DNA of 64,000 nt from Muraenolepis orangiensis (GCA_027704905.1 CM051005.1:32543391-32607390), one strand, 5' to 3'; shown: positions 14,560 to 26,327, counted from the first letter of the stretch. Numbers and translations are program-made. The notes: generated from the letters alone by a model not told the origin.

Positions 14560-16065
14560 CCGCGGGTGACGTAAACATTTCCATGGTAACAGCCAGCTAT
14601 CAGCCAGCTGTCAGCCGGCTCCACCGGTCAGACGTTGATGTTTTATAGATCATTGGAGGCTGGTGGTTGTTAAAGAAGTGGAGGAAGGAAGGTGCTCTGG
14701 GTGGAGCTTGGTGTAGTTTGGTGGTGTAGCTTGGTGTAGTTTGGTGGTGTAGCTTGGTGTAGTTTGGTGGTGGAGCTTGGTGTAGTTTGGTGGTGTAGCT
14801 TGGTGGTGGAGCTTGTTGTAGCTTGGTGGTGTAGCTTGTTGTAGTTTGGTGGAGGAGCTTGGTGTAGTTTGGTGGTGGAGCTTGGTGTAGTTTGGTGGTG
14901 TAGTTTGTTGTAGTTTGGTGGTGTAGCTTGGTGTAGTTTGGTGGTGATGGGGATGTTAGTGAGGTCATATGAGGGCATGTTAAACCCAGACACATCTGAA
15001 GCAGCATAAGGACAGTTAGTGTGACTAGTGAGCTATAACAGAGGAGGACTGAGCTGCTTACAACCGTCTCTTCTTTGTCTTAAATCAAATAAATCAGCTC
15101 TTATTTAGAGATGACTGAAGTCTGACCTGGGATCCTAAACCTGAAGTAAGGAGCTAAATCATAGATCAATCTAAGACCAGTTTGATAAATGTTAAATCCA
15201 ATCAAGTTTTCATTTGGATCTTACTGCTATCTCAAGAGCTGGTAATTTCATACAAAATAAAGATCAGTTTATTAAGTATATTACCACTATTTAATTAAAA
15301 TAAGACATACTATCTTATAGTAAAACCAGTAATGCATGTAAATCACGTCAATTGTCTAATAGCAAGCAAAGAAACACCACCTTGTCACAGTCAGCCATGC
15401 TTACTGTTTACGTTTGGCGTCATGCACCTGGAACGCTTTGAGGCAGAACTCAAAAGCTTCTGAAATATTCAAATGTAGACCAACGTGGATTAATGAACGT
15501 GGATTAATTCTGGAACGTGGATTAATGAACGACACAAGATAGATCCTTCCATGATGAAAACCCGCCCCCCAAATCTCTGATTGGGTATTCGCTAGTGCAG
15601 TGAGCTCTGCTGATTGGTTCACAGACCCGCCCTCAGGGAGGATAGCTCGGCGGCAGTATAGCTCAGGAGGTAGAGCGGTCGCCTCACAACCGGAAGGTTG
15701 CTGGTTCGATCCCCGCTACCTCCTCCTAGCAAAAGCTGTCCAGTTGTCCTTGAGTAAGACCCCCTAACCCTAACTGCTCCTGACCTGCTGGCTGTCTCCT
15801 TGATGGCTGACTCCTCCGTTGGTGGTTGAATGTGTGTATGAATGGGTGAATGTGAGGCATGACTTGTAAAGCGCTTTGAGAAACCACTGGTTAGAAAAGC
15901 GCTATATAAATGTCCATTTAAGGATGGTCCTCCCTTAGCGCCGTACACACTCATGTTAAACCAGGACTCACCGGCCACTCGGGTCCGGGAGTTTAGAATG
16001 GACTTCAATGAGGAGCTTGGGGAGGACTTTTCTCCGTACAGTGATTTTCAATTGCAGTAGGGCTG
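14560..16065 (+). repeat. Third, partial copy of the duplication unit
   Basis: Matches the unit 1 and unit 2 leaders from cgcgggtgacgtaaacattt through the GTAGTTTGG minisatellite (14,700-14,950), the peri-hAT region and ctcccttagcgccgtacaca. It lacks the 450-bp insert, lacks the hAT of unit 1 and carries its own SINE at 15,645-15,925. It therefore preserves empty sites for two insertions and points to a more distant split than that between units 1 and 2. It is not followed by channel exons. Confidence 0.85.
15645..15925 (+). mobile_element. tRNA-derived SINE
   Basis: An RNA polymerase III promoter-like head has an A box near tagctcaggaggtagagcgg (15,659-15,678) and a B box ggttcgatccc (15,703-15,713). 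The tail has gtaaagcgctttgaga and aaagcgctatataaatg, as in widespread fish SINEs. The flanks show a short direct repeat (aggat), and units 1 and 2 have the uninterrupted site (gggaggatggtcctcc). It is not a functional tRNA: it does not fold into a full cloverleaf. Confidence 0.85.
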
Positions 16066-16489
16066 TTGTAGTATTAATAATAATATTATTATTTAAATTG
16101 TGGGGACAAAACCATTAAAAAATTTGGAAGTGAAGGTTGAAAACCATTTTAGTGTTTTACATATCTCTGTCAGGATTCAGGACACCCAGCTTGTAATCGG
16201 GGCTTCGTTCAATGCAGGAAGGCTTGCCGTAAGTGACGTGTGTCTTAACGTAGACTGAAGTAAATACTGAGTGTGTGTTCCCTAAAGGGAACAAATAACA
16301 AACAAGTAGCATTTAAACAGTCAATAACTGTAATAAATACCTTACTTTTAACTTAAAATATCCTGTAAGCATTATTTACATCAGCAGTTATAGTACCTCA
16401 TTTACATACATGCTGTAAACAAAGGTATTTACGATAAACTTGAATTGTACTTCCTAAACTTAAAGTTCCAATAACAAATATTTGCAGCA
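16066..16489. other. AT-rich spacer
   Basis: No exon, RNA gene or known element recognised. Confidence 0.5.
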
Positions 16490-18035
16490 GCGGTATCACT
16501 TTCTTTTACTTACTATATTGTCTAAAAACTGGCTTACTGACCAGACCAGACCTGGTCTGAACCAGTCCTGGTGTTTGTTGACAGTTGCTGCAGCGGTAAC
16601 ACTTGCAGACTGGGAAACCACCCCAGTACTCCTAGCGGCTGCAGGTAATCTGTTTGGGCAGGACGTGGCGTTGGTACTGTCAGGAGATGGAGACGGTTCC
16701 GCGCACTGTCCCTGTGATGATGAGGTATGACTCTGGGGTGACACACTCCTCCTTTGAAACACCTGCTGGTGTCATCCAAGCCTTTTCCTGATCCAGTTTG
16801 GTGTGGACCATGTCTCCTCGCTGTTGATGTGGCAGAGGTCTGGCCCCATGGTGGCGGTTCTAGTAGTAGGCTTGTTTGGCCTTCTCACCAGCATATCTTT
16901 TTTTACAGTCCTGTTGGGCCACTTGGGTGGAAGATTCTTCACCAGTGTAGGGAGTGTTGTTCTGATGTTCCTCCCCATCAGTAGCTCTGCTGGACTGACC
17001 CCTGTAGTGATACATGGAGTGGCTCTGTAGCACATGAGAGCCATTAGTGGGTCGTCCTGCTGGAGGATTCTCTTGGCAGTTTGTTCTGCTCTCTTCTCAT
17101 GACCGTTCCCCTGAGGATGGTGGGGACTTGATGTGACGCGTCTGAAGTCTAACCATCTTGCCAGCTCTTTGAATTCTGCAGTAGAGAATTGAGGTCCGTT
17201 GTCGCTCACCACCTCATCCGTGATCCCAAACCTAGCAAAGGTTGTTCAGTCTTTGAATAACCTGAGTGCTGGTTGTAAATGGCAGGTGTAGTATCTCCAG
17301 GAACTGGGAATAGTAATCTAAGAACACTAGATAGCTTTTGTGTTCACAGAGGTTGAGGGCAATCCTTTCCCAAGGCCGATCAGGCAGTGGGGCGGAGATG
17401 AGCGGCTCCTTTTGTTGGGCCCGCTTCTGTTCCTGACAAGTCTGGCACAACATCACAGTGTCCTTAAGGTCTGTTGAGAGCCCTGGCCACCAATCTGACC
17501 AGCTGGCTCTGTCTCTGCACTTTGTGAGCCCTTGGTGTCCGTTGTGTATTCTCTGAAGAATCCCTTCTCTCAGTGCCCTTGGAACAACAATCCTATTTCC
17601 TCGTATGACCAAGCCATCAGACAGTTCATTTTTCACTGGCATGTACTCCCTGACATTTAATGGGACGCTTGCTCTGTGTTCAGGCCATCCTCTTCTTATG
17701 AGGTTGATGACTGACTGTTGCTCGCTGTCAGCTGCAGTTTCTATTCGGATATTGTCCATTCTTGTTGGTGATGCTGGGATGCCCTGTATCACTGAGGCCA
17801 CGTAGCACGCCGACTCGTCTTGTGTGTCCTTCTCCTACCTTGTGTGGGTCCGTGGACTCCGGCACAGGGCATCAGCAACGACGAGTGCTTTCCCAGACCC
17901 ATATTCTGCCACAGGTGTGTACCTCATGAGTCTCATCAGAAGGCGCGATCTCACAGGGACGCTGTCTAGGCTCCTGTGGTTGACAAGCGGCACCAATGGT
18001 TTATGATGGCTGAACTGATACACACACACACACAC
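16490..18035 (-). mobile_element. Ty3/gypsy pol fragment (RNase H end, integrase)
   Basis: On the minus strand, reading from 18,035 down: an RNase H end with HHKPLVPLVN and VVADALCRSP, then the integrase zinc-binding domain (HNGHQGLTKCRDRASW...CQTC; an H-H-C-C pattern), the core with WERIALNL and VSDNGPQFSTAEF (second catalytic Asp) and HHPQGNGHEKRAEQT (third catalytic acidic position). Frame breaks fall near 17,220 and 17,810. No LTRs or gag are seen nearby. The fragment is inactive. Confidence 0.85.
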
Positions 18036-18504
18036 ACACACACTACTTAGGTTGGACGTTTTCTAAAAAGATTTGTGTTTTACAGTCAGGGTTAATCTTA
18101 ATCTTAGTCCCAGGCTTGAAACTGTTTATATAATATTTTATAAAACAGTAACGGAGTGAATGAATGGGAAACTTCTGGAACGGCGATGGTTCAAAACGTG
18201 GGCGGTCACTGAGGACGACCTCTATCAGGTCATCAGGAGTCCTGAAGGTCGAGTTACACATGAAACTGGCCGACCTCCTGCATTCATACAGTAAATCAAC
18301 AAAATAGCGTCAATATTAACATAATGAAATAACTAATCAAAAATGAAGGGCGACACATTCATGAGAATGACTAAATCAGTCATGTAAATCAGGGACGTGT
18401 GTTTAAAATGAGTAACGGGAGGAGTTTGATGTAACGGCTTCTGTTGGATGTGGGGGGAATCTAAATGTTGAAGCAAGCAACCTAGGGTTCACCCAAAAGC
18501 TTTG
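18036..18504. other. Spacer with an exon-like minus-strand segment
   Basis: A short (CA)n lies at 18,019-18,042. On the minus strand about 18,150-18,290 reads SFMCNSTFRTPDDLIEVVLS then DRPRFEPSPFQKFPI, with tgcag just before it in that orientation. Its composition looks like a real exon, but I do not recognise the family and no partner exon is seen. It could be a stranded exon fragment. Confidence 0.3.
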
Positions 18505-19450
18505 GTAGTAATAATAATAATAATAATAACTTTAATTCATATAGCTCATTTCAAGGGACCCAGGCCGCTTTACAGAGGGGAACAAGCAAACAGCTAAGGC
18601 AAATAAAGTAAATAAATAAAAGTAGCAGTGAAAGGAGGGAAACATGAGTTTTGAGGGTTCTTCTACTTCAGGGGATGGAGATATGGAGGAGCCGTCCACG
18701 GAGAGGAGCAGATCTCCAACCTTCTGGAGCAGCGCCCTGGTAGCCACAACCATGAGCTCTGTTTTATTACTGTTGAGTGTGAGACAAGATTTGATGACAT
18801 CCAGTTTTTTACGTCATGCAGGCAGATTGAGGGGGTAGCTGGGTGGATGGTTTGCTGCTGAGATAATGTTGAGTATCATCAGCGTAGGAGTGGAAGCTGA
18901 GACCATGGTGGTGGATGATTTGACCAAGCGGGAGCATGTAAATGGTGAAGAGGAGGGGGCCAAGCACAGAGCCTTGAGGCACGCCTTTGTTGACTAGGCC
19001 AGGAACTGCAGTCACTGATGGTCATGTACTGTTTCCGGTTCGAGAGGTAAGACTCAAACCAAGAAAGAGCGGTGTCTGTGAGGCCGAGGTGGTTGGACAG
19101 AGGAGGAGGAGGCTGGTGTAGGAGACTGTGTCAAAGGCTGCAGAGAGGTCAAGGAGGATGAGAAGGCTGATGTGGCTATAATCAGAAGCGATAATGAGGT
19201 CATTGGGGATTTTGATGAGGGCGGTCTCAGTGCTGTGGTGAGCTCTGAAGCCAGACTGAAGAGGTTCGTAGAGCGCATGCTTGGAGTTGGGCTGCAACTG
19301 CTGTTTCCAGGATTTTGCTGAGGAAAGGAAGGTTGGAGATAGGTCGATAGTTGTTAAGGTCCTCTGGGTCCAAACCAGGCTCTTGAGGATTGGGGTGACT
19401 GATGCAGTTTTGAGGCTGGATGCCAGATGCCATCGAAGAGTTCACGATGT
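18505..19450 (-). mobile_element. L2/CR1-type LINE fragment
   Basis: Minus-strand frames show LNNYRPISNLPFLSKILE, SGFRAHHSTETALIK, LLILLDLSAAFDTV, GVPQGSVLGPLLFTIYMLPL and FHSYADDTQHYLS, which are reverse-transcriptase blocks in correct order, with YADD the catalytic motif. Frameshifts near 19,020 and 19,300 break it. The 3' end at 18,505-18,600 has a (TAA)n tail and the typical 'tttaattcatatagctcattt' sequence, fixing the orientation. Confidence 0.85.
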
Positions 19451-19619
19451 CAACTATAATAGGGCTATCATGCTGTTGAGAGCTGATGTACCGAGTGATT
19501 TAGTGTTCCTGAATAGGATGGAGTTAGAATGGGTAAGAAGCGCAGAGAACTCATGACATGAAGGTGGTGGAGGCTTTGGGGGGGGCAGTAGATGAGGACC
19601 ACCTGGAGCTGTGATGAGC
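19451..19619. other. Short spacer
   Basis: May include further LINE 5' sequence. Nothing else recognised. Confidence 0.4.
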
Positions 19620-20150
19620 CAGGCAATGTAAAGCCAATACAGTCAATGGGTGGTTTTCAGAGGACGTCAGAGGGCTGTCTATATTTGGGCCATGTTGGAG
19701 CCCCTCTCAGTGTTAACATCTATGTAAACATAAGACGCTTGTCTCCAGCTCTCACGTTCTTTTCTACTTTTTTATGGATTTTCACAGAAAGAAACCAAGG
19801 ATGACTTGAATATCAAGCTATAGATATCCCAGTGCTTTCTGAGTCCGCAAAATGTCTCGAAATCATATAAAGAGGACATATTCACAAAGAATATCGCTGT
19901 TTGGTGTCAACCCCGCTAGTATCCCGATCAGTTGGACCCTGAGGGTTTTGGAGACCAGCTATAACACCAAACAGCCATTTAAGGCCTATAAAAGCTTGGA
20001 GGCATTTAACCAAATGGTGACCGTGTTCGTAGCCTCTGTACAAGGAAATGCAACATGTTACTATATAATACATAATAGTTATACATGAACATGATTCTAT
20101 ATAATAAATAAGTTATATATATATAGTAATATGAACATACTACTAAATAC

Positions 20151-21181
20151 CAGCGGCGAAGCGTGTCTATCCCAACTGGACCTTCTGTAGACCAGGGTTT
20201 CCCCAACTTTTCAGCCCGCGACCCCCAACATAACAGACCCCCCACTATCACCGTCCGACGGGGGGGAGGGGGGGTATGTCGCGATCGCGAACATCGTGAA
20301 GTTCAAGGGGGGGGGAGTATGTCGCGATCACGAACATCGTGAAGTCCAACGGGGGGGGGGGGTCGTGAATCTGTGGGAATCAGAATTCCTTTATTTGTCA
20401 CTCACGTTATTATTAACAATAATAATAATACAAATGATCTCGCGACCCCCCCCCTCGGGGTCCCGTGACCCCCACTTTGGGAACCCCTGCTGTAGACCAC
20501 CACCACCCCCATTCGAAAATTCCGTTGTTCTAGTCAGACGGACGTCACGGAGGAGTCACTTTATGCTTTATCTCATTTAGGCTGATAAGATTGTTGCAGC
20601 CAATTTCCAAGTGTACCATAGTTGGTAAAGCAGAGTCCATGTAGTGACGTAACAGCCCATCATTTTCGCCTTCGCCATTTTGACGTAAAATCCTACGTGG
20701 GAAAAACGTAGCACTACTCTAGATCCACTCTCGCTCCAGCCAGTAGACCTTCTAGCTCCCTATTGAGCTGTGGGGAAATCTGTAAGAATACGCCCATTGG
20801 CTACAAATCACTATATGATTGGTTGATCAAATTGTCAATCGTCAATTGTCAATCAGTACGCTCTCATTCAGTCTAAGGGCCAAAGTCATCGGGAATACTT
20901 TGGTTGAAGGATATTCTTCCCAGCAATCTAGAAAAATATCTGATTGGTTGCATTGTTTTTCCAACACAAAACCACTCAAATGCGTCGTGCATGAACCGAG
21001 AAAGACAAACAAATCACGTAACTGTAATATAACAGATACGATTCTCATTTATTCATTTTATTTAAATTTGATTAAATTGTATTACATTTTATTAATACAA
21101 TTAATTCGATTTTTTTTTGTTTCATCTGACAGTTCCAGGGTCTTCTCTGAATACCTTGAAGGCCCTGACGCTTCACCACTG
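20151..21181 (-). mobile_element. hAT transposon, second family member, 8-bp TSD
   Basis: Ends CAGCGGCGAAGCGT and ACGCTTCACCACTG, flanked by perfect 8-bp duplications CTAAATAC (20,143-20,150 and 21,182-21,189). Its right half is the reverse complement of 1,988-2,500, so it is the same family in inverse orientation. It is 1,031 bp, carries G-runs and no transposase frame, and is a nonautonomous copy inserted in the edge of a minisatellite. Confidence 0.9.
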
Positions 21182-21229
21182 CTAAATACTACATACATTG
21201 AGACGATACGATGTCCAACTATACTATAC

Positions 21230-21720
21230 TATGTATATGATTTACTGTATAGTAACATGCTCCTTTATTACTGTTATGTATTTTATAGTAACGTGTTGCT
21301 ATATATCTATAACTGTAATGTATTATAAAGTAGCATGTTGCTATATATCTATAACTGTAATGTATTATATAGTAGCGTGTTGCTATATATCTATAACTGT
21401 AATGTATTATATAGTAGCATGTTGCTATATATCTATAACTATAATGTATTATATAGTAGCATGTTGCTATATATCTATAACTGTAATGTATTATATAGTA
21501 GCATGTTGCTATATATCTATAACTGTAATGTATTATAAAGTAGCATGTTGCTATATATCTATAACTGTAATGTATTATATAGTAGCATGTTGCTGTATAT
21601 CTATAACTGTAATGTATTATATAGTAGCATGTTGCTATATATCTATAACTGTAATGTATTATATAGTAGCATGTTGCTATATATCTATAACTGTAATGTA
21701 TTATATAGTAGCATGTTGTA
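21230..21720 (+). repeat. 42-bp minisatellite
   Basis: About eleven copies of a 42-base unit (core agcatgttgctatatatcta). Since 42 is divisible by three and the unit lacks stops in some frames, frames of about 190-205 codons are open on both strands. A related remnant at 20,045-20,145 lies across the hAT insertion, showing the array was split. Confidence 0.9.
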
Positions 21721-22110
21721 TATATATTATTATATTGTCTTTTCACGAGGTTAAGCGTAGGTTTCCAGTCCACATGACATCTGTCCCAGTTCATAGCGGG
21801 CTGTCCCCAAACTAAATGCTCTTTAGTTGTTGTATCATCTCGACTTATTGCCTTATAGCTTCTCTTCTCTCTTCAGTAAGTGTTTCTAACTCTTCCCCTT
21901 GATCATGTATAACAGAAGGTATACGGAATAGTCCTACGCCGTCCTTTTACTTCCACAGCCAACTATAACACAATGAACCATCGCTTTCTTCACTCGAGTG
22001 TCTGTATTGTGACTCTGTGTTTATGTTCGAGGGGCTCCAACATGGCGGATAGCAACCGTTGTCAAGGACTTAGTCACGTGGGTGAAAACCACCCATTGAG
22101 GTGTTATTCA

Positions 22111-22416
22111 CTACAGGGAGTTGTTTGATCAGGAGGCTCGAGGGATAACAGCCAGCCCACCACCACCCACAGAGAGGGGCTTCTGCAGATAGACATGGGG
22201 CTGGGGCTGGTTGAGTGTGAGAAAGTCCTGTTGATTTTGACATGTCTCAGTTAGGCATAAAAAGTCAGAATGATGTCATGAATGAGTGATAGGTTTGAAG
22301 GACCCAGAAGTGTTATAAGGTGAAACTCCTCTAATGAACATATGTTTATTCTGTATATTGTATGTATGCATGAATGTCATTTAGTTTTCTCCTTTTTTCA
22401 TTGGACCACCTTATAG
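22111..22416. other. Spacer before orphan receptor exons
   Basis: The last 60 bases match the intron that precedes the linker exon in receptor copies 2 and 3 (gtatgcatgaatgtcattta, then ttggaccaccttatag). Ig-domain and transmembrane exons are absent. Confidence 0.6.
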
Positions 22417-22746
22417 AAAACGCTGGAGTCCTTTCTCCCCGTGATGGTGACCAGGTAAGACTAGTTCCTACATATTATACTTGCTATGAATATTTGGTTA
22501 CCTATGAAAAATTAAAATATATATCATTTGAAATGTCAAACACATATGTTAGACAACTTTATAAATCCAATGGTATTTGGTACATGTTTTATATATCAGA
22601 AAACTTGACGATACAACAATGTATATATTTAATTGTCTTTCCAGAGTCCAAACAATCCCTCCATCTACAGTATGTTAGGCCCTAGTCCCCCTGTTACCCA
22701 ACCTGAAGGTATTTATGCTCAGGTTGACAAGGCCAGAAGTTCTTAG
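22417..22746 (+). pseudogene. SLAM/CD48-like receptor copy 4: tail exons only
   Basis: Linker exon 22,417-22,454 (38 bases, acceptor ttatag, donor gtaaga) and tail exon 22,645-22,746 (102 bases, ending TAG). The tail encodes SPNNPSIYSMLGPSP then EGIYAQVDKARSS. SIYSML fits the ITIM pattern [SIVL]xYxx[IVL]; GIYAQV keeps the Y and V. Both exons and both splice sites are intact, and the phases match the other copies. No signal-peptide, Ig or transmembrane exon is found between gene 1 and here. The upstream part was replaced by LINE, gypsy and DNA-transposon sequence. As it stands it cannot make a receptor. Confidence 0.8.
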
Positions 22747-22837
22747 AAGGTTGCCGGTTCAATCCCTGCTACAACTTGTCAAGTTGTCCATCGGTTGTGC
22801 ATGTTTTCTGCTTTTGATGTTATTTTTTATTTTACTG

Positions 22838-22933
<96 letters not shown>

Positions 22934-23018
22934 GTCTGGTCCATGCTGGATTCTGGTGATCTGCTGTATTCCGCTGTATACAACCTTTGTTGGTTGGATT
23001 ATTGTGTTTTTCATTTTC
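22747..23018. other. Receptor copy 4 3' flank with (CA)n
   Basis: Starts with the same ggttgccggttcaatccctg SINE-like sequence as the other copies. A pure CA array occupies 22,841-22,931. Confidence 0.8.
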
Positions 23019-23459
23019 TGTCAGGGTTGGCAGTTCTGCGTCCCCGTGTTCCCAGCCCTCGTCCAGGTAGCCACTCCCCCTTGTTAGTTCTCAGCTGCGC
23101 GCATCACCGTGATCTTCCCCCTCATGTTTTCCTGCCCTCTGATTGGCTGCCTGGGACCTCATTGTTTCACCTGTTATGTTCCTTGTGTTTAAATAGGCGG
23201 CGTCTTCTTCTCTTCGGGCCAGTTCATTATATACTTTTTCGCTGGTTGTTAGACTCGTACTTGTTTCTGTATGAACAAGCGTCATGTTTCCACATCATGG
23301 CACCGTCAGGTTTTTGTAGTTAGGTCTTTTGCTTTTGAGGATTTTTGTATTACTGCATTTTTCCAGTAAAGACTCTTTATTTAGATACGTGTCATCGTGT
23401 CGTGCATTTGGGTTCCCCTCCGAAGTCCCCGTTCCTCATTCCCCGCGTCTCCCGTGACA
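23019..23459 (+). mobile_element. Solo LTR (441 bp)
   Basis: Begins TGTCAGGGTT and ends CCGTGACA, with the inverted TGTCA/TGACA ends typical of Ty3/gypsy-type LTRs. It contains a TATA-like ttaaatagg (about 23,188-23,196) and a polyadenylation-like cagtaaagactctttattta region near 23,365. Flanking 5-mers TTTTC and TGTTC match at four of five positions, consistent with an aged 5-bp target duplication. No internal retrotransposon sequence follows. Confidence 0.8.
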
Positions 23460-25144
23460 TGTTCTCCTTGGCTGTACATTTCTCACACAGCGCTCTCTGC
23501 TAGAGCCGAGTGGCCTTCTCTTAATGTACACAAGTGGTTCACTGCTGACGTTTCATTATAAACCCTGTTTGGAGTGGCTCCTCCTTACCTGAGCTCATCT
23601 GTTACTAGATAGAGGTCATTACAGCCTACAGGCTGAGCTCTTACTGTCTATTGTTCAGGATGTGTCGTTTACTGTTGAAGCCAGAGGTTTAAACAGAGCT
23701 CTGTGTTGTCTCGGTCACCTCAGGGTATTGTTGATGAACTGCTTTCTTGACCAGGTCACTCTATATCTATATATATATATATATATAATCTCAATGAAAT
23801 CTCTTTTTTGACTGTTTTGTACCGTGTCTCCTGTTATAAAATGCTTTACAACACATGACTCCACAGCGACTCTGTATCTCAAGTGATCTTAACGGATCAT
23901 AGCTTACTGTCAAAGCTCCAACATAAGGGCTGGTGTTTCCTACCACAGTTTGACTCTTCCTCAACGGGTTGAGGTTCACATGAGGTGAATACTCACTGTC
24001 TGCACAAGTCATACTACTACATTAGAATGAACTTTGTTGTAATATAGTCATACATGTAGAGATCTCTGTGTGTTTCTCAGTACATGTTTGATAGGGGCTA
24101 ATGATGATGTTGGCCTTCCACGAATGCCATCACTATCCTTTTCATATTACACCTTTACACTTTGAATATAGCTCTTTATTTACTGTTCAGAGTTCACACA
24201 ACATGTTACACGCCTGTGTGAGTGCGTGCAAAAAAAGAGGAAGAGGGGTATCTTTGATGTTAAACCACAGTCACACAGTAGTGTGAATGTGGTTTAACGT
24301 CAAAGTTGTTGTTTGTACAGACAGATAATAAAGAATAAAGAACAGCCTAGTGCATGGGACCAGAGAGACTCTATGTTCCCAACGCTATGAACCCAGAACC
24401 CTTGTAATGTTCTGGAGCCATATTAGCAGTGGGGGCTGGTGCTGAAGTTGGGGGGCGGGGCTTAAAGACCAACCTTATCCATAGACACACAGTGTGTCTG
24501 CGTCTGGGTTCATTGATAATTGTTGTTCAGGGGGTCGGGTCAGTCAGTCAGAGGGAAGAATGAGGAAGTTTACCAGTAAATCAACGGGCTCCTGATTCCA
24601 CATGGCTCCTTCAAGGTGCTACTGCTGGTGCTCCAGACTAGACTGATCAAGCCTCAGCTTGAGCATTATTAAACCAACGTTTTGGAATTCATGCCATTCT
24701 CCCCGGCTGGACGCTAGCTTGTTTCGGCCCCATTCATTAACCCCCATAGGGTTAATAAAAGGTTTGCCTCATGCTGGAATAGGAAATAAAGAAACACAAA
24801 TCAAGTACACCTTAGTTTAGTTTAACCACTCTTTATTTTCCTTTCTCTCACCACATAACTTCACGATGTTTCCATAGACCTGCATCTTCTCCAGTGAACC
24901 TGCTCTGTTGGTCATGTCTGGCTGTTGGTGGTTTCTCAGGGTGTTGTTGAGGTCTCCCTCTATTCTATAAGACAAGAAGCTACTTTAGTCATGGATGTTT
25001 TCTCTGCATTCTGAGAACATGTCCACCACTTCCTGTTGATCAGTTTCTCTGAGAAGATTGATATTTGAAAGGCAGCGTGGTCGGAAGATTCTCCTTATCT
25101 TCTGCAGCCTGACGTGTGAACCTATCAACCCGAACCTGATATAG
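23460..25144. other. Noncoding spacer
   Basis: No exon recognised. Short (TA)n at 23,765-23,788. A strong hairpin at 24,252-24,305 is listed separately. Otherwise unique-looking DNA. Confidence 0.5.
24252..24305. repeat. 54-base near-perfect hairpin
   Basis: Two 25-base arms with a four-base AGTA loop. The arms (core ttaaaccaca / tgtggtttaa) pair at every position except one G-T-type wobble and one mismatch. It could be a small MITE remnant or a structured RNA precursor; sequence alone does not decide. Confidence 0.8.
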
Positions 25145-25940
25145 TGTTTTATAGTATATAGTATAGCATATCATAGTATAGTATATAGTGTTGTTTATAG
25201 TATATAGTATAGCATACCAAAGGTAGTATATAGTGTTGTTTATAGTATATAGTATAGCATACCATAGGTAGTATATAGTGTTGTTTATAGTATAGCATAC
25301 CATAGGTAGTATATAGTGTTGTTTATAGTATATAGTATAGCATACCATAGGTAGTATATAGTGTTGTTTATAGTATATAGTATAGCATACCATAGGTAGT
25401 ATATAGTGTTGTTTATAGTATATAGTATAGCATATCATAGGTAGTATATAGTGTTGTTTATAGTATATAGTATAGCATACCATAGGTAGTATATAGTGTT
25501 GTTTATAGTATATAGTATAGCATACCATAGGTAGTATATAGTGTTGTTTATAGTATATAGTATAGCATATCATAGGTAGTATATAGTGTTGTTTATAGTA
25601 TATAGTATTGCATACCATAGGTAGTATATAGTGTTGTTTATAGTATATAGTATAGCATACCATAGGTAGTATATAGTGTTGTTTATAGTATATAGTATAG
25701 CATACCATAGGTAGTATATAGTGTTGTTTATAGTATATAGTATAGCATACCATAGGTAGTATATAGTGTTGTTTATAGTATATAGTATAGCATATCATAG
25801 GTAGTATATAGTGTTGTTTATAGTATATAGTATAGCATATCATAGGTAGTATATAGTGTTGTTTATAGTATATAGTATAGCATATCATAGGTAGTATATA
25901 GTGTTGTTTATAGTATATAGTATAGCATATCATAGGTACT
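25145..25940 (-). repeat. 45-bp minisatellite
   Basis: About 17 copies of a 45-base unit (core gtagtatatagtgttgttta). The unit length is a multiple of three and lacks minus-strand stops, so a 297-codon frame of a repeated 15-residue unit appears. It has no signal of being a gene. Confidence 0.95.
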
Positions 25941-26327
25941 GCCCCCTGTATACATCAGCAGCCTTGCTGAGCTCCATGGAGACTACCTACTACCTGCTGT
26001 TTAGGTGTACAGGTTGCAGGACGATGAAAAAAATTTAAACGGGACATTCCAAGAGTCCTTCAAATCACTGGGAACATCCTCGAACGTCTCTGAGGAATTG
26101 TAGACAAATATGGAATAATTGATCTGCAGTATGCACCATTCATCCAGTGATCAATGCTGTCTGCTGAAGGTGGACCTTGGAACTTATGGCCTGCAAGTCC
26201 TAACATGTAAGCTTCACATTGCTTCTGTCTGGTCAACGAATCAAAGTGACCAGAAATGTGCAAGATACAAACCTACAATCAGAGAGATGAGGAGGAGGAT
26301 GAAGAAGCTGCCGTGACCCTGAATGAC

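Larger units (their letters stand above)
19620..22110 (+). mobile_element. Degenerate DNA transposon with inverted ends
   Basis: Inverted arms are recognisable by two perfect 16-mers in mirrored order: caatgggtggttttca at 19,644-19,659 against 22,083-22,098, and ccatgttggagcccct at 19,690-19,705 against 22,030-22,045. Inside, a plus-strand frame (19,882-20,060) reads VLETSYNTKQPFKAYKSLEA, resembling a motif in fish transposon proteins that accompany THAP/YqaJ-type nucleases. That family link is from memory and uncertain. A hAT copy and a 42-bp minisatellite lie within it. Exact ends and target duplication were not found. Confidence 0.5.

Noticed and set aside
15653..15725. tRNA gene
   Set aside because: A and B boxes are present, but the rest does not form a cloverleaf and the fish SINE tail follows; same at 29,030.
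21198..21815. Overlapping 205- and 191-codon frames on opposite strands
   Set aside because: Both arise from the 42-bp minisatellite; compositional artefact.
25040..25933. 297-codon minus-strand frame
   Set aside because: It is a 45-bp tandem repeat read in frame, with no non-repeat domain and no expression signal.
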